From Gammaproteobacteria bacterium (GTDB taxonomy: Bacteria > Pseudomonadota > Gammaproteobacteria > JAJFJF01): a stretch of 64,000 nt of DNA. Within the stretch, counting starts at the first letter, position 1; the number at the start of each line of letters is the position of its first letter. The position numbers and the translations under genes are program-made. Under the pieces are notes generated by a model. The model ran no database searches. It was not told where the DNA came from and saw nothing but the letters and a program-made list of their open reading frames with translations. Shown here one piece after another: positions 18,694-27,937 of this stretch. The stretch spans positions 18,868-82,867 of the forward strand of contig JAJFJF010000018.1 of the NCBI GenBank assembly GCA_021774255.1. The letters run 5' to 3'.

Positions 18694-21204
18694 ATGAAAA
18701 AAGGGAATAGATTTCTTCTGAAACGTTATTTTTGCACCGCAACTGCTTGCACGTCAGAGAAGTCGACACCCTACCCACTATCTATACAAACGCTACTCGG
18801 CAGCTTGCTGCTCGCCACCACTCTTTTATTTGCGCCCTTTACCACATTACACGCAAACACGCTCAATTTTGGTGCTGGCGCAGGCACCTCTGCAGATGGC
18901 TTTGAAGACTTATTACTCGACGTCTCTGTCAATGACACTTCGTATGGCATGGCTTTTTTAATACGCGACGCTAACGATCGTGTACTGGCCTCCTATGAGG
19001 ATATCATGCGATGGAATTTTGCATTAACTGATCAGCAGCTTATCGAGTATCGAGGCATGCACTTTTACTACTTAGATGAGTTTAAGGGCCTGACATACGA
19101 CATAGATATTCCTTCTTTAACATTGCTTGCGACGGCCCCGCCTTCTTTATTTACTGTTGAATCAATCGATGCTGGTGATAGTTATTTTGTTCAATATGGT
19201 ACTTCTACGCCGGGTGCTTTTTTTAATTACGACATTCTCACAGAATACACAACCTCCGAGGGCAGTGATGTTGATCTGTCTGCAATAACAGAAATGGGGG
19301 TGTTCACACCGTATGGCGTCGGCATTAATTCCATTCTGCTTCGTAATATAGCAGACTCTCCAGAAGCCATCCGTTTAGATACGACCTGGTATTACGATCT
19401 GCCCGAACAGATGTTAAGTCTCGTGCTCGGTGATACTTATACGCGCCCAGGTGACTGGAGCGGCTCTGCGCGCTACGGGGGGATTAAACTCGCCACTAAT
19501 TTTGGTACACAACCAGGATTTGTGACGTATCCCTTACCGACTCTCGCGGGTGAAGCCACCATCCCCACTACCGTCGATATTTTAGTCGACAATGTGCTGC
19601 GCGCGCAGCAAGAGGTCAATGCAGGCCCCTTTGAGATTTACAATTTACCTTACCTCACGGGCCAGGGCGAAGTGCAACTCGTCACACGCGACTTATTAGG
19701 CCGAGAACAAGTCATTACCGTACCCTTTTTCACGGCACAAGAATTACTGCGCCCGGGCTTGCATGATTTCACCGTGGATCTCGGCTTCACACGTGATGAC
19801 TACACAGAAGACAGCTTTGACTATAACCGTTTTGTCACGGCGGGTACTTACCGACGCGGTTTAACCGAACGCTTCACCGGCGAAGTCCACGGCGAGTTTT
19901 TATTTGACCAACAAGCAGTGGGTATGAGTGGTAATTACATTATGCCGCACGTTGGCTTAACCACACTTTCATTGGCCGGCAGCCAAAGCAATGACTTAGG
20001 CGTTGGTGGTTTAGCGAAGATTGCCCTTGAACGTCCTGGTGAAATTTACAGTATCGGCGCTTCTGTGCAAGGCACGACCTCTAATATGACCTACTTGGGT
20101 TTGCAGCCTGATCAGCCAGCGCCTGCTTGGATAGTCCAGATCTATAACAGCTGGTCTTTAGGACGGTATGGTCAAGTTGGTTTAAGCTATATCTTCCAAG
20201 AACAGCGTGATTTTGATCAATTTTATTATGACGACGACGATGATGATGACGACCTTGAAGATGAGCCTTTAATGTCTGCAGGAAAAACCCAATTTCTTAC
20301 AATCAACTATGGTGTTGGTCTGCTGCCCAATTTATACTTTAACGCTTCAAGCACAGTCAATATTGACGAGCCGGATGATTATGCTTTTTACCTCACTCTT
20401 ACTTGGTCATTTGATAACGATAGATCGATGACACTGGCAGGCAATATTGCGGAAGATGCCAACCAAGTGCTGCTTGATTTTGTGCAATACCCACCCTTTG
20501 AGAATGGCTATGGTTACCGCCTGGCCGCTGGCGCGGGTGATTTTGAGACCTATGAAGCTGACGTTATCTATCAAAATGATTACGGCGTGTACCAAGCCGA
20601 TGTGGCCTATTACGATGACGACTTCGATGCCCGCCTCGCAGCAGAAGGCGGCGTTATCTACATGAATCGCAACGTCTTTTTCTCTCGCCCTGTGGAAGAC
20701 AGCTTTGCCGTCGTCACCGTGCCCGGCTATGCCGATGTCGGCATCTATGAGAATGACGTGATGTATGCACGCACCAACAAACGAGGTAGCACATTGTTGA
20801 CAAATGTACTATCTTATCAAGAGAACTATATTGGTATTAATCCGGCGGATTTCCCGCTGGATGTGCAGTTTGATACTACTCGGCATACAGTGGTGCCCAC
20901 TTACCGTAGTGGCACCTTGATAAGCTTCTTGGCACGGGCATCACGCTCCGCCACCCTTAGCTTATTCATCGACGATGAAGTGCCGATGCCGATTGGTTCC
21001 GAGGTGACGCTGACCGACCACGATAATAAATACTATGTGGGGCAAGACGGTTACACCTTTATCTCTGGGTTGGTAGAAGGCGAAAACCATATAGAAGTGC
21101 GAAGAGACAATATCAGTTGTCAGGCAACCATTTTCTTACCTGAGACAGAGGATGTCATGCCAGATTTAGGGTCGGTATTTTGTGACGAAGTCAATTATGG
21201 ATAA
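18694..21204 (+). CDS. Outer-membrane usher, archaic chaperone-usher system
   Basis: This 836-residue usher has a long signal peptide (cleaved near LHANTLNFGAG), an N-terminal periplasmic domain and a central 24-strand barrel interrupted by a plug domain (PLPTLAGEATIPTTVDILVDN...GPFEIYNLP). The barrel ends with YTFISGLVEGENHIEV and a Cys-containing C-terminal domain. The plug motif GPFxIxxLP is typical of the family. An acidic tract of eight consecutive Asp lies in a loop at about residue 515 (20231-20254). A 147-bp gap separates it from the chaperone gene and contains a TATAAT at 18649-18654, so a secondary promoter is possible. Confidence 0.92.
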   Translation: MKKGNRFLLKRYFCTATACTSEKSTPYPLSIQTLLGSLLLATTLLFAPFTTLHANTLNFGAGAGTSADGFEDLLLDVSVNDTSYGMAFLIRDANDRVLASYEDIMRWNFALTDQQLIEYRGMHFYYLDEFKGLTYDIDIPSLTLLATAPPSLFTVESIDAGDSYFVQYGTSTPGAFFNYDILTEYTTSEGSDVDLSAITEMGVFTPYGVGINSILLRNIADSPEAIRLDTTWYYDLPEQMLSLVLGDTYTRPGDWSGSARYGGIKLATNFGTQPGFVTYPLPTLAGEATIPTTVDILVDNVLRAQQEVNAGPFEIYNLPYLTGQGEVQLVTRDLLGREQVITVPFFTAQELLRPGLHDFTVDLGFTRDDYTEDSFDYNRFVTAGTYRRGLTERFTGEVHGEFLFDQQAVGMSGNYIMPHVGLTTLSLAGSQSNDLGVGGLAKIALERPGEIYSIGASVQGTTSNMTYLGLQPDQPAPAWIVQIYNSWSLGRYGQVGLSYIFQEQRDFDQFYYDDDDDDDDLEDEPLMSAGKTQFLTINYGVGLLPNLYFNASSTVNIDEPDDYAFYLTLTWSFDNDRSMTLAGNIAEDANQVLLDFVQYPPFENGYGYRLAAGAGDFETYEADVIYQNDYGVYQADVAYYDDDFDARLAAEGGVIYMNRNVFFSRPVEDSFAVVTVPGYADVGIYENDVMYARTNKRGSTLLTNVLSYQENYIGINPADFPLDVQFDTTRHTVVPTYRSGTLISFLARASRSATLSLFIDDEVPMPIGSEVTLTDHDNKYYVGQDGYTFISGLVEGENHIEVRRDNISCQATIFLPETEDVMPDLGSVFCDEVNYG

Positions 21205-21212
21205 CAGACAAC

Positions 21213-21761
21213 GTGAAGCAAATGCAACAAGGACGATACAACACACAGCACTGTAGCAAATTAAGCAAATTAGTCCTGATCGGATTATCTGCCGCCGCGC
21301 TTATTGTGACGCTTGTTTTTCCGCAAGAAAGCTGGGCGGCTGCACGCTGCCGTGTGGGCGCAACACCCATCAACTTTGGTCAATACAATGACCGCACCAA
21401 AAACGCGAATGGCATGATCCAACTGCGTTGCCGACAAGTCGGCCGCCCCGATTTAAAAGAACGTTTGATCACCTACCGTATTCGCCTTTCAACTGGCTCC
21501 AGTAATAGCTATCGCAATCGTACCCTGCGCCAAATTGGGGGCCCTGATAGAATCAACTACAACATTTATATCGACTCCGGCCGCCGCTTGGTTTGGGGCA
21601 ATGGTAGCAATGGTACACAGGTTGTGACCGGCAGAATACGCGTATTTCGTTTACGTGAAAACAAAACCGAGCGCGTGCGCTTATATGCACGGATCCCTGG
21701 CCGACAAAATGTTTCAGCGGGCAGGTACAGTGATGTGATCCATGCCTTCATCGACTTTTAG
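21213..21761 (+). CDS. Spore coat U-domain tip or minor pilus subunit
   Basis: This 182-residue secreted SCPU-domain protein lies 8 bp after the usher. A signal anchor (LVLIGLSAAALIVTLVFPQESWAAA) precedes a domain beginning CRVGATPINFGQYND, with IQLRCRQ, a long strand set and the end VSAGRYSDVIHAFIDF. This is the textbook SCPU pattern, closer to the family consensus than the first gene. Position after the usher is that of CsuE-type tip adhesins, although CsuE normally has two such domains and this has one. GTG (21213) and ATG (21222) are both possible starts. Confidence 0.82.
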   Translation: MKQMQQGRYNTQHCSKLSKLVLIGLSAAALIVTLVFPQESWAAARCRVGATPINFGQYNDRTKNANGMIQLRCRQVGRPDLKERLITYRIRLSTGSSNSYRNRTLRQIGGPDRINYNIYIDSGRRLVWGNGSNGTQVVTGRIRVFRLRENKTERVRLYARIPGRQNVSAGRYSDVIHAFIDF

Positions 21762-21834
21762 TCTTTACTCATCCCCCTTCACTCATGCATAATGAGTGCT
21801 ATTTTTAGCGGCAACTTAATTACTGACTCCCAGC

Positions 21835-22320
21835 ATGAAACGACTTAACCATTTCCTGACCTTTATTTTATTACTTGCCACCTCACCACTTTGGGCAAGT
21901 GACGTGGCGTTACCTTACGATGAAGCAGCCGATCCTAAAGCCGACATTCAACAAGCCCTCACACAAGCGCGCGAGAACGATAAACTCGTGCTGTTAGTTT
22001 TTGGCGCAAACTGGTGCCGAGACTGCCGTACCTTTGACGAAGCCATGCAAGGCGATGCGTTGGCGCCCCTGATTAACGAAACGTATATTCCCACAAAAAT
22101 CGACATTGGAAATTGGGATAGAAATCAAGATGTTGTTGAGCAATACGGTAATCCAACGGCTAACGGCATTCCTTCCCTTGTGATTGTCTCCCCTGATAAC
22201 CAAGTCTTAACCGCCACCGAAGCCGGTGAGCTCGCCCGCGCCCGCCAAATGAGCGATACGGAGCTTTATGCCTTTCTAGAGGGTCTCACCGACAGCGCCC
22301 AAGCAGCGGCTTCAAAATAG
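21835..22320 (+). CDS. Periplasmic thioredoxin-fold protein
   Basis: This 161-residue protein has a signal peptide (MKRLNHFLTFILLLATSPLWA) and a thioredoxin-like fold. The redox motif is WCRDC in VFGANWCRDCRTFDEAM, with the cis-Pro in NGIPSLVIVSP. It resembles the thioredoxin_7/DUF255-like periplasmic disulfide reductases. It could assist Cys-containing pilins or other secreted Cys-rich proteins in this region, but this is context only. The 215 bp to uvrD contain short repeated TGACTCA/TTGAGTC elements (22331-22392) and a perfect CCTGTACAGG palindrome (22471-22480), without an assigned role. Confidence 0.8.
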   Translation: MKRLNHFLTFILLLATSPLWASDVALPYDEAADPKADIQQALTQARENDKLVLLVFGANWCRDCRTFDEAMQGDALAPLINETYIPTKIDIGNWDRNQDVVEQYGNPTANGIPSLVIVSPDNQVLTATEAGELARARQMSDTELYAFLEGLTDSAQAAASK

Positions 22321-22535
22321 GCTTAATCGCCTCAATTGACCCAATCGACTCAATAATTGACTCATAGACCTTTTTAATGAGCCAATTGAGTCACACTAAA
22401 AACATCGTTTAATTTTTACTTACCTTAACTGCTAGAGAAAGCCTCTGATTAACCTCATATTGCGACTTCTCCTGTACAGGTTTATTTTGGTTAAAGCATC
22501 GCCGAACCTGTATATTTTGGTACAATTCTAACACC

Positions 22536-24740
22536 ATGACTGAGTTGATCACCCAACATCTTAACGAGCCGCAACACGAAGCGGTCACGGCCGAACCGAA
22601 GCATTTGTTGATCCTCGCGGGTGCCGGCAGCGGCAAAACCCGCGTGCTCGTGCATCGCATTGCTTATTTAATCGAAACAGGGCACGCCACCCCTTACTCC
22701 ATTCTCGCGGTGACCTTTACCAACAAAGCCGCAAAAGAGATGCGCGATCGTATCGAAGCCCTGCTCAACCGCCCCACACAAGGCATGTGGGTGGGCACCT
22801 TCCATGGCTTAGCACACCGCTTGTTGCGCACACACTGGAAAGAAGCCGGCCTGCCTGAACATTTTCAAATTATGGACAGCGACGATCAACACCGTTTGAT
22901 CCGACGCATCATTAAAACCATGCAGCTCGATGAAACCAAATGGCCACCCAAGCAGGCCCAATGGTTTATCAATAACAAAAAAGACGAAGGCATACGCCCG
23001 CATGCCATGGGGGATCAAGACGATGTCTTTAACACCACCATGCTGCAGATCTATGAAACCTACGAAAAAACCTGCCAGCAAAGTGGCCTGGTCGATTTTG
23101 CTGAGCTGTTGTTACGCGCGTACGAAATGTGGCAAAACAACCCTGAGTTGCTTGCGCATTATCAAGCACGTTTTAATCAGGTGTTAGTCGACGAATTCCA
23201 AGATACCAATGGCATTCAATATGCATGGCTACGTTTGTTGGCCGGTGACAACACACACTTCACTGCTGTCGGTGATGACGACCAATCTATTTACGGTTGG
23301 CGCGGTGCGAAAATTGAAAACATTCAACGCTTCACGCGCGACTACCCCGGCACTTATACGCTGCGATTAGAACAAAACTACCGTTCGACCAGCACCATCT
23401 TAAATGCGGCGAACACCTTAATCTCACATAACACTGGCCGCCTCGGTAAAGAGTTATGGACCGCAGGCGAGAAAGGCGACCCTATCGCGTTATACGCTGC
23501 CTTTAACGAGCAAGACGAAGCGCGTTATATTGTTGAACGGATCAGCAGCTGGGTGGCCAGCCCTGACAACAAACGCAGTGATGTTGCTATACTCTATCGT
23601 TCCAACGCGCAGTCACGTGTCTTAGAGGAAGCCCTGCTCAAAGCCGGCATACCTTACCGCATTTACGGTGGCCAACGCTTCTTCGAGCGCGCTGAAATCA
23701 AAGACGCACTCGCTTACTTACGCTTAATGGCCAATCGCCATGACGATGCCGCTTTTGAGCGCGCAGTCAATATGCCCACACGCGGTATCGGCGGGATCAC
23801 ACTCGACATTATTCGCAGCCAAGCACGTGAACGTGAAATCTCTTTATGGCAATCCACAGAAAACTTAATTAACTCCGAGCATCTTTCCAGCCGCGCCAGC
23901 ACGGCCGTCGGGCAATTTTTAGAATTGATCAGCACGCTCGCACGTCACTGTGAAGACTTAGCCTTAGAAGAACAAATTGAGAAAATGTTGCAGACCAGTG
24001 GCCTACTGCAACATTACCAGCAGCAACGTAATGAAAAAGCACAAGCGCGCGTTGAAAACTTGGAAGAGCTTGCGAACGCTGCCGCACAATTTACGCCACC
24101 CGAAGAAGACACCCGCACCACGCCGCTCGTCGCATTTTTATCACATGCCGCCTTAGAAGCAGGCGAGATGCAAGCCAGTGAATATGATGACTGCGTGCAA
24201 ATGATGACATTACACAGCGCAAAAGGCCTTGAGTTTCCTTTTGTCTTTTTAGCAGGCATGGAAGAAGGACTCTTTCCACATCAAATGTCCCTGCAAGAAG
24301 AAGGGCGCCTGGAAGAAGAACGTCGCCTTTGTTACGTCGGTATTACGCGCGCCAGAAAAAAAATTGTGATGACGCATGCCGAAACGCGTCGCTTACACGG
24401 TCGTGAAATGATGCATGCCCCGTCACGCTTTATTTCTGAGCTGCCCAATGAATTGGTTGAGCATGTGCGGGCGAAAGCCGTGGTGTCACGCCCCAGTGCA
24501 GACTTCCATCCACGCCCCTCTTTCAAGACCGATGCCGCCACCAACATTGCCGTTGCCGCGACCACCATTGATGGCGCACCGGTACAGCTTGGCCAGCGCG
24601 TCAAACACGCTAAATTTGGTGAAGGCGTGGTGCTCAACTGTGAGGGGCAAGGCGAGCAAGCACGTCTACAAGTTTACTTTGAAAGCGTCGGCAGCAAGTG
24701 GTTAGTCGCCTCCTTTGCCAAACTCGAGTCACTGAGTTAA
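22536..24740 (+). CDS. uvrD: DNA helicase II
   Basis: This 734-residue SF1A helicase for nucleotide-excision and mismatch repair contains Walker A AGAGSGKTRVLVHRIA, motif Ia TFTNKAAKEM, DEFQDTNGIQY (motif II), GDDDQSIYGWRGA (III) and VTRA/ITRARKK (VI), plus the C-terminal Tudor-like RVKHAKFGEGVVLN. It is nearly colinear with E. coli UvrD. An extended -10 TGGTACAAT ends at 22526, so the transcript would have almost no leader. A half LexA-like CTGTATAT lies at 22508-22515, but a full CTGT-N8-ACAG box is not present. Confidence 0.97.
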   Translation: MTELITQHLNEPQHEAVTAEPKHLLILAGAGSGKTRVLVHRIAYLIETGHATPYSILAVTFTNKAAKEMRDRIEALLNRPTQGMWVGTFHGLAHRLLRTHWKEAGLPEHFQIMDSDDQHRLIRRIIKTMQLDETKWPPKQAQWFINNKKDEGIRPHAMGDQDDVFNTTMLQIYETYEKTCQQSGLVDFAELLLRAYEMWQNNPELLAHYQARFNQVLVDEFQDTNGIQYAWLRLLAGDNTHFTAVGDDDQSIYGWRGAKIENIQRFTRDYPGTYTLRLEQNYRSTSTILNAANTLISHNTGRLGKELWTAGEKGDPIALYAAFNEQDEARYIVERISSWVASPDNKRSDVAILYRSNAQSRVLEEALLKAGIPYRIYGGQRFFERAEIKDALAYLRLMANRHDDAAFERAVNMPTRGIGGITLDIIRSQAREREISLWQSTENLINSEHLSSRASTAVGQFLELISTLARHCEDLALEEQIEKMLQTSGLLQHYQQQRNEKAQARVENLEELANAAAQFTPPEEDTRTTPLVAFLSHAALEAGEMQASEYDDCVQMMTLHSAKGLEFPFVFLAGMEEGLFPHQMSLQEEGRLEEERRLCYVGITRARKKIVMTHAETRRLHGREMMHAPSRFISELPNELVEHVRAKAVVSRPSADFHPRPSFKTDAATNIAVAATTIDGAPVQLGQRVKHAKFGEGVVLNCEGQGEQARLQVYFESVGSKWLVASFAKLESLS

Positions 24741-24753
24741 TCTAGCAGCTATT

Positions 24754-27426
24754 ATGGCTACATCAACAACGGCACCGCTCATCTTAGTGGATGGTTCATC
24801 GTATTTATTTCGCGCGTATTTTGCGCTCCCGCCTCTTTCTACCAAACAAGGCGAGCCCACGGGCGCCATGGTGGGCACCATCAACATGTTGCGCAAGCTC
24901 ATGGGCGAATACCCTGATGAGCATATTGCCGTGGTATTTGATACCAAAGGTGAAAATTTTCGCCATCAACTCTACCCTGAATATAAAGCCAACCGCGCGG
25001 TCATGCCGGATGACTTGGCCTGCCAAATTGAGCCGCTTCATGAGTTGATCAAAGCCATGGGCCTGCCGCTTATCATGATGCCAGGCATTGAAGCAGACGA
25101 CATTATCGCTACCTTGGCCTGCCAGGCAGATCAAAAAGGCATGAAAACAATCATTGTCAGCAGCGATAAAGATCTGGCCCAGCTGGTGAACGACAATATC
25201 ACCATGCTCAACACCATGACACAGGTGCAACTTGATCGCGAAGGGGTGATTGCAAAATTTGGCGTGCCCCCTGAAAAAATTATTGATTACCTCGCGCTGA
25301 TTGGTGACAGCGTCGATAACATTCCGGGCGTACCAAAAGTTGGGCCCAAAACAGCGGCGAAGTGGTTAACGCAATATGGTTCACTTGAAGAAATTCTATT
25401 GCATGCGGATGAAATCAAAGGCAAGGTGGGGGAAAACCTGCGCGCCAGCCTTGAAATACTCACGCTGTCTGAACAATTGGTCACGCTGGACACCGACATT
25501 AAACTGCCTTTCTCGCTCGACACCTTGCACGCAAACACCCCGGATGTCGCTCACTTAAACGAGCAGTTGGCACGCTGGGAAATTAGATCATGGTTAAAAG
25601 AAGAAGCGCCAGCAGAGAAACCGTCGAGCAAGCGCACCGCTGAGGCAACTGTGCAAGTGCTAGGCCATGCTGACGCACTCGCGCAGCACCTTACGACGCT
25701 CAACAACGCAAAAAAAGTTGCCCTGCAAATACACACCACCAATACACATATTTATAGCGCGCAAATCATTGGTATCGCCTTAGCAGCCGACAATACCCCG
25801 AGCGTTTATATTCCACTGGCTGAATTTGCACCCGATGACTCAGCGATCACTTCCCATGATCTGCTCTCACAGCTGACACCTCTATTTGCACGCACCGATC
25901 TGATGCTCATTGGCGAGAATCTTAAATTTATTTTTAATGTACTTGCCCGACACAATATCATTATCAACGCCAACTGTTTTGATGTCTCACTCGCCTCGTA
26001 TGTATTAAACAGCACCCGACGCCACACACTTTTTGACTTGGCCGCTGCCGAACTGGATATTACTTTACCCAAGCCTGCTGACCTGGCTAAAAAAGGCGAC
26101 CTACGTGAAGCGGCGTTAGACGCGCTCGCGGCCTATTCTACTGCCCAAGCTAACGCCTTGATGCAACTGCAAGATACACTGTGGCAGCAGTTATCCGAAA
26201 ATGAAAAAGACATATTTCATCACCTTGAAATGCCGGTTACCCGCGTGCTCTCTCACATGGAAAGCACGGGCGTGCTGATTGATGCTCAAAAACTCAAAAC
26301 ACAAAGCCAGGAACTGGGCAAGCAGATCGACACACTCACACAAGCAGCCTATCACTTAGCCGGCAGTGAATTTAATCTTGATTCACCCAAACAGTTGCAA
26401 CATATTTTATTTGAAGAGCAAGGCCTGCCTATTTTAAAGAAAACACCTAAAGGCCAGCCTTCCACTGCGGAAGGCGTATTACAAGAGCTTGCTCTCACCT
26501 ACCCTTTACCCAACGTCATTATCGAGTATCGCAGCCTCAGTAAATTGAAATCGACGTATACTGATCCGCTGCCTGAACAAATTCATGAAAAAACGGGGCG
26601 GGTGCACACCGTATACCAACAAGCCGTGACCTCAACCGGCAGGCTTTCTTCGACTAACCCGAACTTACAAAACATTCCTATTCGCACCGCTGAAGGCCGC
26701 CGCATTCGGCAAGCGTTTATCGCACCAACAGGTTACCAATTACTCGCCGCGGATTATTCACAAATTGAATTGCGCATCATGGCGCATTTATCAAACGATG
26801 CGGGCTTGGTGAAGGCGTTCCGTGACGGTTTGGATATTCACAAAGCCACGGCGGCTGAAATTTTTGGTGTGCCGCTTGATAACGTGACCTCCAACCAACG
26901 TCGTAGTGCCAAAGCGATTAACTTTGGTTTGATTTACGGCATGTCCGCTTTTGGATTGTCACAGCAATTGGGCGTTGACAGAAAATCAGCCGAACATTAT
27001 ATGGACGAATACTTTCACCGTTACCCCGGCGTGAAAGATTATATGGAAAACACCCGGCGCGCGGCCTCCAAAAATGGTTTTGTGGAAACGCTCTCTGGTC
27101 GGCGACTCTATTTGCCTGAAATAAAATCTAAACAAATCCCCCGCCGCAAAGCCGCCGAACGCGCGGCCATTAACGCGCCCATGCAAGGCACCGCGGCTGA
27201 AATCATCAAACGCGCCATGATCGCCGTTGACGATTGGCTCGCACGCAGCAACGTCGACGCCCGCCTTATTATGCAAGTACATGACGAATTGGTGTTAGAA
27301 GTCGCCGAAAGTAGCATCGACACCGTCAGTCAAGAAGTTAAAAAGCACATGGCCGCAGCCGCCGAGCTGACGGTACCCTTAGTCGTGGATGTTGGCATCG
27401 GCCACAATTGGGATGAGGCGCATTAA
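24754..27426 (+). CDS. polA: DNA polymerase I with apparently inactive proofreading domain
   Basis: This 890-residue protein begins with the 5'-3' exonuclease/FEN domain (residues 1-290; LVDGSSYLFRAYFALPPL, GDSVDNIPGVPKVGPKTAAKWL) and ends with the polymerase domain (about 490-890; DYSQIELR, RRSAKAINFGLIYGMSAFGLS, MQVHDELVLEV). The middle 3'-5' exonuclease-like domain (about 300-480) has lost its metal-binding residues. The E. coli FDTETD motif (D355, E357) aligns with LQIHTT (Q325, H327), KYDRGIL (D424) with KFIFNVL (I393) and D501 with Q465; only Y461 (E. coli Y497) remains. Polymerase and nick-translation activity should be intact. It starts 13 bp after uvrD. Confidence 0.95.
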   Translation: MATSTTAPLILVDGSSYLFRAYFALPPLSTKQGEPTGAMVGTINMLRKLMGEYPDEHIAVVFDTKGENFRHQLYPEYKANRAVMPDDLACQIEPLHELIKAMGLPLIMMPGIEADDIIATLACQADQKGMKTIIVSSDKDLAQLVNDNITMLNTMTQVQLDREGVIAKFGVPPEKIIDYLALIGDSVDNIPGVPKVGPKTAAKWLTQYGSLEEILLHADEIKGKVGENLRASLEILTLSEQLVTLDTDIKLPFSLDTLHANTPDVAHLNEQLARWEIRSWLKEEAPAEKPSSKRTAEATVQVLGHADALAQHLTTLNNAKKVALQIHTTNTHIYSAQIIGIALAADNTPSVYIPLAEFAPDDSAITSHDLLSQLTPLFARTDLMLIGENLKFIFNVLARHNIIINANCFDVSLASYVLNSTRRHTLFDLAAAELDITLPKPADLAKKGDLREAALDALAAYSTAQANALMQLQDTLWQQLSENEKDIFHHLEMPVTRVLSHMESTGVLIDAQKLKTQSQELGKQIDTLTQAAYHLAGSEFNLDSPKQLQHILFEEQGLPILKKTPKGQPSTAEGVLQELALTYPLPNVIIEYRSLSKLKSTYTDPLPEQIHEKTGRVHTVYQQAVTSTGRLSSTNPNLQNIPIRTAEGRRIRQAFIAPTGYQLLAADYSQIELRIMAHLSNDAGLVKAFRDGLDIHKATAAEIFGVPLDNVTSNQRRSAKAINFGLIYGMSAFGLSQQLGVDRKSAEHYMDEYFHRYPGVKDYMENTRRAASKNGFVETLSGRRLYLPEIKSKQIPRRKAAERAAINAPMQGTAAEIIKRAMIAVDDWLARSNVDARLIMQVHDELVLEVAESSIDTVSQEVKKHMAAAAELTVPLVVDVGIGHNWDEAH

Positions 27427-27485
27427 CACCCTCACAGAAAACAATCATAATTCATTGATTAATAATCATTTATTTTCCGCCTCTC

Positions 27486-27524
27486 GATTTGGCTGATTAT
27501 AATATCTTTATAATCAGCCAAATC
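27486..27524 (+). terminator. Strong stem-loop terminator after polA
   Basis: A perfect 17-bp stem (GATTTGGCTGATTATAA and its complement) with a 5-nt loop, followed by CTCTTTTGCCTTTT. It ends the uvrD-polA transcript. A second perfect palindrome, GCTGGCTAAGCCAGC, lies at 27546-27560 and shares the TTTGGCTG flank. Confidence 0.7.
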
Positions 27525-27608
27525 TCTTTTGCCTTTTGAGATTTGGCTGGCTAAGCCAGCGCGACCTTAAGCCTTCAAAGCTGAAGGGGAAACAATAAAT
27601 CATTTTAT

Positions 27609-27760
27609 ATCAAACCGTTATCTATAAAATCTGTTTGGTGATGCGATTTAATGCTTTATAAAATATCACCAAAATCAAGTTTTATGTATTTGGTGACAAA
27701 TATAAACGCCTCTTAAAATGTCACTAAATCGCAAAAACAATATTTGGTGATAAATTTATA
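27609..27760. repeat. Degenerate tandem repeat, period about 55 bp, with hairpin arms
   Basis: TTTGGTGA occurs at 27634, 27689 and 27743 (steps of 55 and 54 bp). Its inverse, ATCACCAAA or the variant GTCACTAAA, occurs at 27665 and 27720 (step 55). Each unit can therefore fold TTTGGTGAT against ATCACCAAA. The surrounding 27427-27937 block is AT-rich and carries no gene that I can support. It lies downstream of both polA and the minus-strand giant gene. Confidence 0.55.
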
Positions 27761-27937
27761 TTGCTCTAACTAATTTTATTTTAATCAAACCATAAGCAAC
27801 CACTTGAAAAGTAGTTGAAAGCGGTTTCTTCTCACGCATAATCGATTTTAGTGCTTTACTGAACAAAGATAATGTTATCTTTCAAACTTAAAATGTATTG
27901 TTTTTTTTGATTTCTTTGATAGATAAAAAAAGACTCT

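Noticed and set aside
22508..22524. Possible LexA box before uvrD
   Set aside because: CTGTATAT is a good half-site, but the second half is TACA at the wrong spacing, so the CTGT-N8-ACAG rule fails.
27427..27937. CRISPR-like array behind polA
   Set aside because: Repeats are degenerate, palindromic, continuous with a 55-bp period, and there are no unique spacers or cas genes.
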